Of a DNA stretch of 64,000 bases, positions 32,448 to 43,559 are shown piece after piece (the first letter of the stretch is position 1; every line of letters starts with the position of its first letter). The notes beneath the pieces are model-generated. The model was not told the DNA's origin and ran no database searches. It saw nothing but the letters and a program-made list of their open reading frames with translations. This DNA comes from Pinus tabuliformis (Eukaryota > Streptophyta > Pinopsida > Pinales > Pinaceae), in NCBI GenBank assembly GCA_031772625.1, contig CM062807.1, positions 1,147,413,007 through 1,147,477,006 of the forward strand, in the 5' to 3' direction. A program made the position numbers and the translations under genes.

Positions 32448-35059
32448 GTTCACCACTTGGATTGGATGGCCATAATGTGGTTGCCATGCATGCATGTAGG
32501 TTGTATATGTTCTTGTTATGTATGCATGGTGATGGTAATTATTACAATTATGTTGTCATGTAGAAGTTGATTATGTTGATGTTGGGATGTGTTTGTCATG
32601 AATGCATATCTGTTGTATATCCATTTGTTATGCATGTATGTGTCTATATGTTGTTACGAATGCATTGTCATGGTTATGGTTATGCATGCATTTTCATGGT
32701 TATGGTTATGTATGTGCAGTAGGTCAGACATGCAACTTGAGGTCATTGCATGCAAGTAGGTCATCACGAAGCTATTGGTATGTTATGATGCTAAATTGTT
32801 AGTTGAGATAGAGTAGGAGATGCAGATCATCAAAGCAGGGTTGCAACATTGGACTTTAGGGTAAGAGAATATTTTGTTATATATTTGTATGTTGGGCATG
32901 CATGTATGTTGGTTAATAGTTTTTATATGCATTATAGTTATGTATATTCCTATCTTTCTATTGTTGGTGTAGTTACATGCATGGTAAATTCTAGTTAAGT
33001 ACGGTCATAGGCACGTGCATTAGATAGTCATGTATGGTAGTTAACTTGTTGTCATATGCATTGTGGTCATATGCATGATGATTATGGTAATTGCATTAAG
33101 ATATTGATGTTATTATGCATTATGCTAATTTGGATTGGTCTATATAGATGGTCATGGTTATGATATTCAAGTATGAGTTGATATACTTGTGATATTGTGT
33201 TATACTAATCTAGACTGACTTGTGTAGATGTGATAGCCTCCTATGGGATACATTGAGGTATGAGCTTTATTATGTCATCTATTTGGTTTATCTAACATGG
33301 TATATTTAATGTTTGATTAATTGCATGATATGAGTATGTGTCTATAAGATTGCATGAAGAAATGATATTGTTTTAAGATGGTTGTACTAACACATTATGT
33401 GCTAAGACAACTGATATGTACTTCGATGTAAGTCAGTGCTATTATAACTGATGACTGGGGGTTAATTGTAAATTAGTCCTGGTAAAGGTTGATTTAAGAT
33501 TAATAGACACGATGTCTTGATCTTTGGAACATGTGACTGGTATGTGTGACAGATGCAGGGAAATATTCTTGGCATCAACATGACCAGGTAACAGTTGATT
33601 TGTGTATATAACTAATTATTGGGTGATGTGATAACACATAGTAAGACTCAATTGCAGCAAGGTAAAAGTTTAAATAAAGGAATTGGGTGAGAAATCATTT
33701 GGCTATTTTGGCAACCGCAATTCCAAATGAATGAATGCCTTGTGTGAATATAGGAAGTCCTCTTAACCTTGACTTTGTTCAACATCATGTGGATATGTGT
33801 TATATCTATGAACATGTATTTGAAATTTATAACAACTGGTTTCGAGTTATGGCTAGACCCGTCAAGGAATTGGAGTTCCTTGAGAGAAGATATATGTGTA
33901 GGTGTTCAAGGCAGTTTGCTTGTTACAACAAGGTAAGGTAACCAATATGTTGTTATATTTATTTATGCATTGATAGTTATATGTTTATAGTAGTATGATG
34001 CAGGGAATTGCATGGCAAAAGATACTGCCATGAAATCTTGAAGAAGGCTCGGGTTGATTTTTCCTTTGGAAGCAGTGGGAATCTATGGGGATTAAGTCAT
34101 GGTGTTTGTTGCTAGTTTTGTGTTTTTGGTATTTTGTGATTTGTTTGTGCTTGATTTCTACTTTTCTTTATGTTCAGTGCATGATCGTGCCACCTTGTTT
34201 TTGGTGTCATATTTTTATTGATTTTCATGGTTTTATTCTTGTTTGTTTCTTATTCCTAACTTTTATGTTTTGAGGGTCTTGGGAATTAGTTTGGGAAATA
34301 AGTTAATGTAACTCGGGGAGAGTTGTGTGGTACCCAACATGTTATGTGAAACTTGAAAGAAGCCTGATGCATGAGGAAAGGGCACCTAAAGGCAAGAATA
34401 TGATATCCAGTTGGACTAGTTGGGTCCATTGGGATAAATAGACAGTGGCAGGATAGTCATGAGAAAGGTAACAGGAAAGGTAAAGTAAATGGATTTGAGG
34501 CATCAAATGGCTTGACTATGTTGGGAACTGTTGTTCTCAATATTTTTCATGTTGTGCACGAATAAAGGGAGTTCTCTTAACCATGACCTTATGATATTTG
34601 GTAATTGTGTTGTGATTATAATTATGTTGATGTTTATATCTATATACATGTATGTATGTATTTCGTTGACTGACAAGGTTGTCAGGGATCATGATTGTTC
34701 TATGCTAATTTTATATTTATAAATGTATGTATGAATTCCATTATCTGAGAGGGTTGTCAGGGATCATGCTTGTGGAGGAATGATTTCTTATGCAGGTGAA
34801 TGACTTGAAGAGGTTCCTGACTACGAGGAATCAAGTGGGAAGAGTAGCCCCGACATATATATAAGGTCATTATAATGTGGATATGAATTGATATTATGTG
34901 TTTATATTATCCCTATGTCTACGCTATGACATGTAATGCTAAGGGATACATCAACGAAATGAAGGCAGTGCACTCTGCAACATGTTGGGACAATGGATAG
35001 TGGAAAGACACTAGAGAAAAGGTTACTTGGTAGAATCAGTGTGGTCTCTGGATTTGCAG

Positions 35060-35540
35060 TACTATTATTGTATATATGTTTTACATGTTGTATATATGGT
35101 GTTATGTTCATGTTTCATATGTGGTATTGTGTACATATGGTGTTGTGTACATGTTGGATATGTGGTGTTGGGTATAGATGGTGCTATGTACATGTCGTAT
35201 ATGCAGTGCTATGTATAAATGGTGTTGTTTACATGTTGTATATGTGGTGATGTGTACATGTGGTGTGGTGTACACGTTGTACATATGGCATTGTGTATAT
35301 ATAGTGTTGATTACATGTACGTGTGGTGTTGTGTACATGTGGTGATGTATGCACGTGGTGTTGTGTACACACTATGAAGGTGGTGTTGTGTACATGGGAT
35401 GCTATGTACATGTTGTGTAGGTGGTGTTGTGTACAGGTGGTACTATGTACATTTTGTACATGTGGTATTGGTGTACATGTTGTATTGTGTGCATGTCGTA
35501 CATGTTGTGTCATGTACATCTGGTACTACGTATGTGCATT
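35060..35540 (+). repeat. Minisatellite of alternating 16- and 25-bp monomers
   Basis: The short unit is TGTACATGTGGTGTTG (16 bp); the long unit carries nine extra bases (TTGTATATG-like). They alternate over much of the array, giving a 41-bp higher-order period. Copies are diverged by point changes. Alternating purine-pyrimidine steps are frequent. Confidence 0.75.
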
Positions 35541-35589
35541 GTGCAGTCATGATATCATGACATGTGTAATCATTGTGTTCTACTTTGTG

Positions 35590-35830
35590 TATGTATATGT
35601 ATTGTGTTGTGATGTGCACCAGGTGTAGGTGTATGTATTTTGTTGTGATGTACACTAGGTGTAGGTGTATGTTTTGTGTTGTACACTAGGTGTAGGTGAT
35701 TGTGATTTGATGTACACTGGGTGTAGGTTTATGTATTGTGTTGTGACATACACTGGGTGTAGGTGTATGTGTTGTGTTGTATGTTGGGTGCAGGTGCATG
35801 TATGTGTGGGTGTATGCATTGTAATGCACA
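35590..35830 (+). repeat. Minisatellite of about 36 bp
   Basis: About six copies of a unit containing GATGTACACTAGGTGTAGG followed by a TGTATGT-rich spacer. Directly follows the 16/25-bp array and shares GTACA words with it. Confidence 0.7.
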
Positions 35831-36885
35831 CTATGTGTATATGTACGTGATTGAAGAGAAGCAAAGGCACTAGGAGCTTAGTGGGTGTGGAAACTGATTC
35901 AGTGTGTGTACGGACAAAGAAAAAAGGTAGACGCAAAGGACTGATTGAAGGAGAAGTATCAATATTTTATGTTAGGTTTGATTATGAATGTGATCTATTA
36001 TTTTGATTTATGATGGTTACATGTGATCTATGATTCTGGTTTATGTTGATTGCATGTGATTCATGATTTTGATTATGATGGTTATGTTTTGAGCTAATTG
36101 GATGTGATATGTTTATTTAGGATGACTTGATCAAAGAGCTAGTTTGATTTGTTATGACATGAAGTAAGCAAATTTACAGGTGTACCTTATTGATGAGCTA
36201 CCAATGAGGTATGGTTTGATTTTATTTCAATTCATATTTGAATCTAATGGAAAATATGTGCTTGGTATAGGAAAGCATGGGAAATACCCGGTTTGGGTGG
36301 ATGGAATTGACTACAAGAATTAGTAGCAACGGAAAAAGGAATTGGAATAGGAAGTTATATGTTGGTAAAGCACTTCAGGAGCAGGGTCATTATGGGGAAC
36401 TATTACCCAATAGTGTCCATTTATTTCCATGAGCATGTTATGATTGGGATGATGGTTTTGAGGCAGGGATATTCCTTGGTTTTTGGACCTTCCGATGAGA
36501 GGAAGCCTTACCAAGGGATGGATCACCCGGGATAGGGGATGTCAAGGAACTTAGAAGGTGAGTGATTGCACGAAAGAGGGTGATAAGATTTCCTGAGAGA
36601 CTATGGAGTAGAGAAGGGAAGGTCGAGGGATGGATTTTTTTTTTTTCATTAGCATTTTGAGATGGAACCCTATGCACATTGGGGGTGTGCCCTAGAACAA
36701 TGAGCCAGTAATTGTTCACTGAGGGGGCAGGTAGCACTAGGATCGTAGCATTGGGAATTGGATGCAATTTTGATTTGATAGTGGCTTCTGTACTTCCGAG
36801 GAAGGAGGTCAATCCTAGTATTACTTTGAGGGTGGAGGTGTGAACCTCTATATTCCCTTATTGCGAATGTAGGCATTGTATCATT

Positions 36886-37150
36886 TTATTTGTTGGTTAA
36901 AGCAAATGTGCATATGTATGTATGTGTATATTATTGAAAATATTGTGATAAGCTGAATTTATAAAGCTCCATAGGCAGTATGATTATTTGTTGGTTGAAG
37001 CAAATGTGTATAAGTATATGTGCTTGTTATTGTAAATATCGTAATGAGTTGTGTTATAAAACTTCACTACATGGTATGATTGACATGTTTTTAGCAATGG
37101 TCAATGTAAATACTACAACGAGATGGGTTATTAAGCTCCATGAAATATGT
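36886..37150 (+). repeat. Three degenerate copies of an approx. 100-bp repeat
   Basis: Segments starting near 36886, 36986 and 37090 share TTGTTGGTTNAAGCAAATGTG or later words (GTAAATA, CGAGATGGG/GATAAGCTG, TAAAGCTCCAT). Diverged. Confidence 0.5.
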
Positions 37151-37466
37151 TTTTCTTTTCATAGGTCCTACTGGCTGTGGTGTCATAGAACACCAAGGAT
37201 AGTGTTCCCCAAGGAGGAGGGGTTTGTAGCAACACTAGGTTAAAATTTCATGTAATAAAGTTTAAAAAAAGGCAAAATAAGACCAAGGTCATGGAACATG
37301 TATTCCAAGTTGAATGTTGGGAAAATATTCTAGTGGGTGTTCATTTGGTTTATTATGGCTAAAGGAAATTGACAAAGGCAATGGCAAAGGCTTTGGAAAG
37401 AAAAGAGGCATCAATTGACATTTTATTTATGAAAATAAAGGAAATTAGGATAAAATTAAGGTGGAA

Positions 37467-39249
37467 TGTCACAGGTTGCATGTGAGGAGGAAATTGAAGG
37501 AAAATAGAGGAAAATGATGAAAAGAGAGGCCTCAATAATAAAAAGGCTTATGAGGATCAGTTCAGAACTTTTGGAAGTTGAACCTTTTGTCACTTCAGTT
37601 TTGGAGCTCTCTCTCTATTCTCTCATACTCTTGCACACTAACATAATTCTTAGAGCACTCTAGCTTTGGAGAAAGGAAGGTAAAGGAAGGACAAGGAGGC
37701 AAAGTGAAGCAAAGATCAAGCAAGGAAGAGTTGGATCAAGCGGCTACAACAAGATTACTTGTAGGTATCGAGTTTCATGTATGATTTCCTTGTTATTTTT
37801 GGCATGCATGTGTGTATTTAGTTCTCTTGCTATCATTTGCATGGGTTTTTCCATGTATGATAGTGGTTTCATCCTTTCCTTGCCATTTTTGGATAGCCAT
37901 AGAGTGATGGGGTTTTTACTTGGTTGAGATGGATTGTCAGATGGTTTTGAAATTGAGTGGGGTGGTCTCAAAAAATTCCCAAAGGCCTAGGAATCCCTTG
38001 ACCAGTATATGGCAAGATACATAGTAACACCTAAGGGTGGACATGGGAAAATTCCTCACAGTTTAGGTGGAGAGATCCAAAGGCATCCATGCTTATTTAG
38101 GGCCTAGTTTTCCTTTGACCGGTATATGGCGGGATTGCGGTAAATCTTGGTAATGTATGTTTATTATTTGGGCCTAGGAATCCCTTGACCGATATATGGT
38201 GGGGTACATGGAAAATCCTAGTTGTATAGATGAGGGTTTTAGGCCTACTAATCCCTTGACTGGTAATGAAGGGATACATGATAAAGCTTGAGAAGCCTTG
38301 GTTGGTTTTGTTGTGAGTCCCACATTCATGCTTTGAATATGGCACGAGGGTTATTAGCTGAAATAAATATTTGGTTCAACCCAATCTATTGTCGAGTGGT
38401 ACGTGAAAGTGCCTGACTTGGTTGGATTTTGCATATGTTAATAAGATATTTTTTTCTCTGGTATTTCATGAGTAAATGTACTTGTTATTATGTGGCTTTG
38501 ATGGTTCTTTTATCATTGTTATTATTATGGTTATATGCTAGTTATAAGCATGGTTAATGACAAACTTGAGTTATCGATCTCATCATGTTTTTATTAGTAA
38601 ATGAATGATTTATGAATGTATGGCCTAATAGATGATAATGAAGCTATTGTGAGAGGGCATCAAACCTTCTTGACAAATATTATATAAGTATGAGGTCCCT
38701 ATCTTTAGGTGTGTACTTATGACATGTACATTACATGTTCATGATATGTTTGAAGAAATTCCAATCACGACTAGGATGGGTTAGGTTGATTCCTTGATTA
38801 ATTTTTGTATTAGAGGCCTTGTATTCTTGTTATTTATCATTTATGAGAGTTTCATTAAGTTTTGGGTAGAGGCATGGGTCCTAGCCCTAAAAAAGTGCCC
38901 CAGATCGCGTGGTTGCATGCACAGAGCTAGGTGAAAAAGGCCACCATGGTTGGGATGCAGGCTTAAGGGATTGATTAAAGACTCTCAGCTTATTTTTTTC
39001 CTTGTCATGGGAGGGACTGAGAGCCCAAGTTAGTGAAAAGATAAGTTAAGTCAGAGGATGGACACCTAGAGTGGTTTGTTAGCTCTTGGGGGTCTTGTAG
39101 CACCTAAGGGAGGTTGGTAAAGTTTTGGTTCGTTGGTTCCACTTCCTTAATTGTACTTAGGGATTTGAAAAATATCACAGTAACTCTTGTTCACATATTT
39201 ACCCTGGTGGACTAGTAATCTTGGGTAAGTGTGGTAGGAGGGTGTTACA
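37467..39249 (+). repeat. Element A 3' LTR
   Basis: Runs from TGTCACAGG to GTGTTACA, so the ends are near inverted repeats. About 1783 bp, the only full-length copy. It contains CT-rich TCTCTCTCTATTCTCTC near 37605 and several short internally repeated phrases (CCTAGGAATCCCTTGACC variants at 37985, 38110, 38175 and 38250). Confidence 0.8.
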
Positions 39250-40735
39250 CTAGAAAAAGTTTTAAACATATTGTCTTGTTGGATACCATATATGCTTGGT
39301 CATTGTGGATCTAGATGGAAATAAAATACCTATTCAATTTTCTCACTTAGGCCAATATAAAGGTGAGATGATAATCTGTTAATGGACTCACTTCCTTACA
39401 TTGCATCAAGCTAACAATAATGCTAGAATCACCCAAGATGATTAAGTGTTGAATTTACTTTTTCCACCACAAACTCAATCCATAAAGCAAAGAGTAAGCT
39501 TTTTCTTGGTTATTGGATGATATTTTTCACCCCTATGCCTATGGAATTTTAGTTTTTCCTCTTGAATCAATGAGGATTCCCCTTAAACCCAACCATCCCT
39601 AGATTCCATTATGATTCCCCATCAAAAATCTAAAAATATGAGTGTCGATATACCTCCATTGTTGAAATTTAGATACATATAATAAAAGATACCAATTTGA
39701 TCTAAGAGATGGTTTAAAGGTCACATTTTAAAACGTAGTATGGGAATCCAAGTATATTCATCCTCCTCCCAATTGATTTTTGGAAATTAGTTATCTTTAG
39801 CTAACGTCTTCAGTTAACAGGCATTTGGCTTTAATTGCTACTCTTAGAGGGTTATCAAACTCTTATTTAAATATATAATTGTTTCCATATAACTAGATTT
39901 TCCAACATATGCACCTAGCGAGAGATAATCATAATATTTTAAGGAGAGATTTTTCTTGAAAGTTCCTCTATAGATTTTAATGTAGTAGATAAACATGCTA
40001 TTCCACTTTTTTGGCATTTCCATTCTCTGGCTTATTTTCACAAAAGTAGTTTTCCATTTATTGATGGTGTATTCGCACTATAGAAATAGGTGTTGAATTG
40101 TCTCTAAATGAGAAAGACATGGTGTGAATCTAGTAATTCTAAAATTATTTCATTTTAGGATATTTTCACCAATCAAAATTTTACCACACACCAATGCCCA
40201 ACTAAAGGCATTAATCTTAGGTAGCCCATCCAAATACTAAATTTGCTTCCAAATACTTGGTCAATGGGAAGGTGGATGAAACTAAAACAAATATGGATAT
40301 CCTCCTATAACATTGTAATATCTTGATCCCCATCCTATGTGATCTAAGTTTGAAATGTATAAGGGCATGCATCCTTTCACAACATCAGAGGAATGTTGAA
40401 CTAATGGAAGCAGATGAGTACAATCCCATAACACAATTTATCCAATGACCTAAGATTCCTAACCATTTAAATATATCATATAAGATATTTATATTCTTTT
40501 CCAATCATCCAATTTTTCAAGGGGATCAACTCTACTTGTTTTTCAAACAATTGGTTTCCCATAAAATTATCTCCCTATATTTGAATTGATTTTTCATTGC
40601 CTATAATCCATGTTAATTTATATTATACTAGTTGGTAGCTTCCTTGATGAGTTTCATAATTATGAAATTATGATCTTCCAAAATAAACTATAAAAAGTAG
40701 GCCATTAGTGTCACAAATAGCACTAAAGTATGGTG
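39250..40735 (-). pseudogene. LINE 3' end: RT C-terminal region and RNase H
   Basis: On the minus strand 40560-40480 reads like the segment after LINE RT (WIIGNEKSIQI, then DNFMGNQLFEKQVELIPLK). 40250-40080 reads like the zinc-binding RVT C-terminal region (PKINAFSWALVCGKILIGENIL, then LSHLETIQHLFL.CEY, in pieces). 39590-39280 reads like RNase H (ILIDSRGKTKIP, SNNQEKAYSLLYGL, LIILGDSSIIVSLM). This order is typical for plant L1-type LINEs with an RNase H tail. All parts are broken by stops and frame changes. The 5' part with endonuclease and RT core is not visible. It lies just after element A. Confidence 0.55.
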
Positions 40736-40949
40736 TTTCCAAGTGTGTGAATTGGCTTCAAGAAACGTCGCACAATCTAGAAAAAAATTTCATGTTTACA
40801 TGGGTTCCTTGATCTTCACCAGGAATAGCATCTGGCATAGTGTCGAGAGTAGTGTCAAGAATAGTGCCAAAAATTATATCTTCCATTCTTGCTTCCACCG
40901 TTGTGTCCATGTGTATCTAGGTTTTCTCCTAGTTATTCTTGATGTTTTC

Positions 40950-41890
40950 CTTTTGGTATGGCATCGAAAATAACATCTTTTTTGGCTTCCTAATTAATGC
41001 TAAGTTACGCTTCCATCATAACATCAAGTTTTTCTTCAAATATGGCATTGCTTGTTGCATCTAGAATTGCTTCCATTATGGCATCTTCTTTAGCTTCTAA
41101 TATGACTTCAATTATAGTGTCTTTTGTTGCTTCTAATATTGCTTCCATTATTTCTTCTTGGTTTTCTACCTAAATGACTTCTTTGTTTTCTTCTTCAGGA
41201 ACACCAAGTTTGGCTTCTAATATTGCTTCCATTATTACTTCTTTTCTTTCTACATAAATTTCTTTTATTTTTTATTCTCAAGTAACACCAAGTTTTGTTT
41301 CCATAATTACCTCTTTTTTTTCTACCTAAATTTCTTACATTTTTACTTCTCAGGTAATGATAAGTGTGGATGCTAGTATTGCTTCCATTATTACTTATTG
41401 GTTTGCTACCTAAATTTATTATTTTTTTGCTTCTTAGGTAATGTCAAGTTTGGCTACCAGTATTGATTCCAATATTACTTCTTGTTTTGCTACCTAAATT
41501 ACTTCTTTTTTCTTCTTCTTAGGTAACACGAAGTTTTTCTTCCAAGATTGCTTTTGGTGTGCTTCCAATTTGGCTTCCATTTTTGTTTCCTATTTTTCTT
41601 CCAGAATTGCTTCCATGTTGCCCTGATGTTTTGCTTCCTCTTAGTTGGAAGGTTTGTTTCTTGTTTAGTGCCTAGGTTTGCTTCATTTTTAGGTCCAGGG
41701 TTTGCTTCTTTTTAGTGTTGGGATTTTCTTTTGAATTAGAATATGATTTGTCTTCATGTTAAGCAACCAATTTAGCTTCCTATTTAGAGCTAGTAATAGC
41801 TCCAATTATGGCTTCCAACTTAATGGTGAATAATACTTTCATTTTAAAGCCACATTCCACTTCCATTTTAACAACTCATGGTACTTCCTT
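40950..41890 (+). repeat. Pyrimidine-rich degenerate tandem repeat, 70-90 bp
   Basis: The clearest copies begin near 41131, 41216, 41296, 41367, 41456 and 41537 and share TATTGCTTCCATTATTACTTCTT, TTTGCTACCTAAATT and AGGTAACACCAAGTTTGGCT in parts. Flanking DNA from 40950 and up to 41890 contains looser GCTTCC words. The plus strand is strongly T/C-rich. No coding function seen. Confidence 0.7.
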
Positions 41891-43559
41891 TATAGCCTTC
41901 ATTTATTAATTTAATATTATCTATTTAAATTAAATTAATAAAATATATCATACACTTTAAATAACTTATATGATTATAGAGTAAGTCATATTTTATTTGA
42001 AATATTTTATAGCATACCACTTATAAATAATTTTTAGGGAAATGGAGATCCATACAAACTAACAACATCTTTTTTAAAGTATAACTAGCATTTTTATATT
42101 AGTAATAAGAAAAATTACTGGTCGTGACTAGTTACACATAATGCAGGCCCAAATTTACATCATAGATATTTCCAAGGGATAGCTCTTTCACGTTTCTTAT
42201 ACTTACATACCACACCACAACATTGGAATAAAATAACAAGATAGCTTTTTTTAACTATAACCTGTATTTTTATATTATTAATAAACAAAGTTGTTGGTCC
42301 ATGAACAACTACACATAATGTAGGCCCAGATAATACATGTCCAAATGATATAAGTCAAAATGATACAACTCAATATGGTATTGTAGGTGAAAATGATACA
42401 TATGACAATAAACATGAAAATAGGCATCATAACGATTTATCAACAATTATCCATTATGAAGTCTATATGATCAATATCGCTAACTACTACTAGCAGATTG
42501 CTCATCATCATTATCATGTCTATCGTGATCATCAATATCATGATAATCATCATTGTCATCATCTATCTCAGTGTCCTCTCCATCTAACTCATTGTCATTG
42601 TCTCAAATGTCTAAACCAGATGCAACCTAATTTGGATCAATTTCAAGATCAAATAGATCTTTTGGAAGACCCTTATTCTTCAAAAAATAACATTCAAAAT
42701 GAAAAGATGTTATTTACTTTATGCAATATTTAATATTTCTAATATTACAACATATGAAACATAACCATAATCATATTACATCATATCAAAGTGCACATAT
42801 ATATCATAATACAGTTTCAATTAAGTTACAACTATGATGCCATTTTAATGATGTAAAACACACAAAAATTCTAATAAACATTAGTAAATCATGGATTGGT
42901 GCCATACTTTTTTGTTGACTAGATTGTGTGTTGTGTAGTGTACCAACCCCTGGTAGGAAGGAAGGGCCCTCCTTCTTGGTATGGATCACTGGTTAGGATG
43001 GTACTATAGTTGTTTGATTTATTTCCTCTCAGTTATAATTCATGTATGATTGTTAATAATGTTATTATTAGTATTGTTAATTCTTTAATGATTGCAAAAT
43101 CCTAACCTCTATATTGTGTAACAACATAGGTCCTAGATTGGTCCCTTTGCTAGTGTGACAATTATTTAATTCTCGTTAGATTTTGATGGTGTGTTCATTT
43201 CATTTGAATGTGTGTTTCAACATTTATTGAGAAAATGGTTTCTAGGAGTGCTCTTCTTTTCTAAATAAGAGTTTTAGTGTGACAAAGTGGTTTTATTCTA
43301 CATTGTGTGTTTATTTCTTGAGAATATGAACAAGGTTTGAGAGTGTAACAATTAGAGTGTTGAATTGTTGAGAGTGTGATTACAACAATTGTGTTTGAGA
43401 TTCATTAGCACTATTCATCATTTTCCCTTGCATATATTTTGCGTAATATCCTTTCATTAACAAAACCTGCTTGGATTGACAATTAATGTGAAGAGTTGGA
43501 ATCGTTGCTTTGAATTAAAAGGACAATTGTTCTACCCAACAACAAGTTGAATAAAAACC
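41891..43559. other. AT-rich non-coding DNA with a small direct repeat
   Basis: Two related segments (about 42060-42175 and 42245-42345) share TTTTTATATTA.TAATAA and ACTACACATAATG.AGGCCCA at a distance near 175 bp. 42480-42640 is rich in ATC/ATG triplets and would read as an Asp-rich tail on the minus strand; by itself this is not enough to call a gene. The rest shows nothing recognisable. Confidence 0.45.

Larger units (their letters stand above)
32448..37466 (+). other. Element A internal region, non-coding and T/G-rich
   Basis: Five kilobases without a recognisable gag or pol motif in any frame. The plus strand is visibly rich in T and G throughout. It holds degenerate ATG/CAT-rich repeats (32460-32720, including two 29-bp copies of TCATGGTTATGGTTATG), two related segments near 33755 and 34565, and the arrays listed separately. 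A weak polypurine tract (AAGGTGGAA) at 37458-37466 precedes the 3' LTR. Confidence 0.6.
15952..39249 (+). mobile_element. Element A: coding-free LTR element (LARD-like), interrupted by element B
   Basis: Defined by a split 5' LTR (15952-16506 and 31641-32429), a primer-binding site at 32433, an internal region to 37466 without retrotransposon coding sequence, and a 3' LTR at 37467-39249. LTRs of about 1.8 kb and an internal region of about 5 kb without gag or pol fit a large retrotransposon derivative that must have been moved by another element's proteins. The outer position in the nest makes it the oldest insertion here. LTR copies are clearly diverged. Confidence 0.75.

Noticed and set aside
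35108-35936. His/Thr/Tyr-rich minus-strand ORFs over the TG minisatellites
   Set aside because: They are a by-product of a tandem repeat without stops in some frames, and have no start context or conserved domain.
42480-42640. Asp-rich tail of a DNA transposase on the minus strand
   Set aside because: Only a triplet-rich stretch was seen; no other transposase domain lies next to it.
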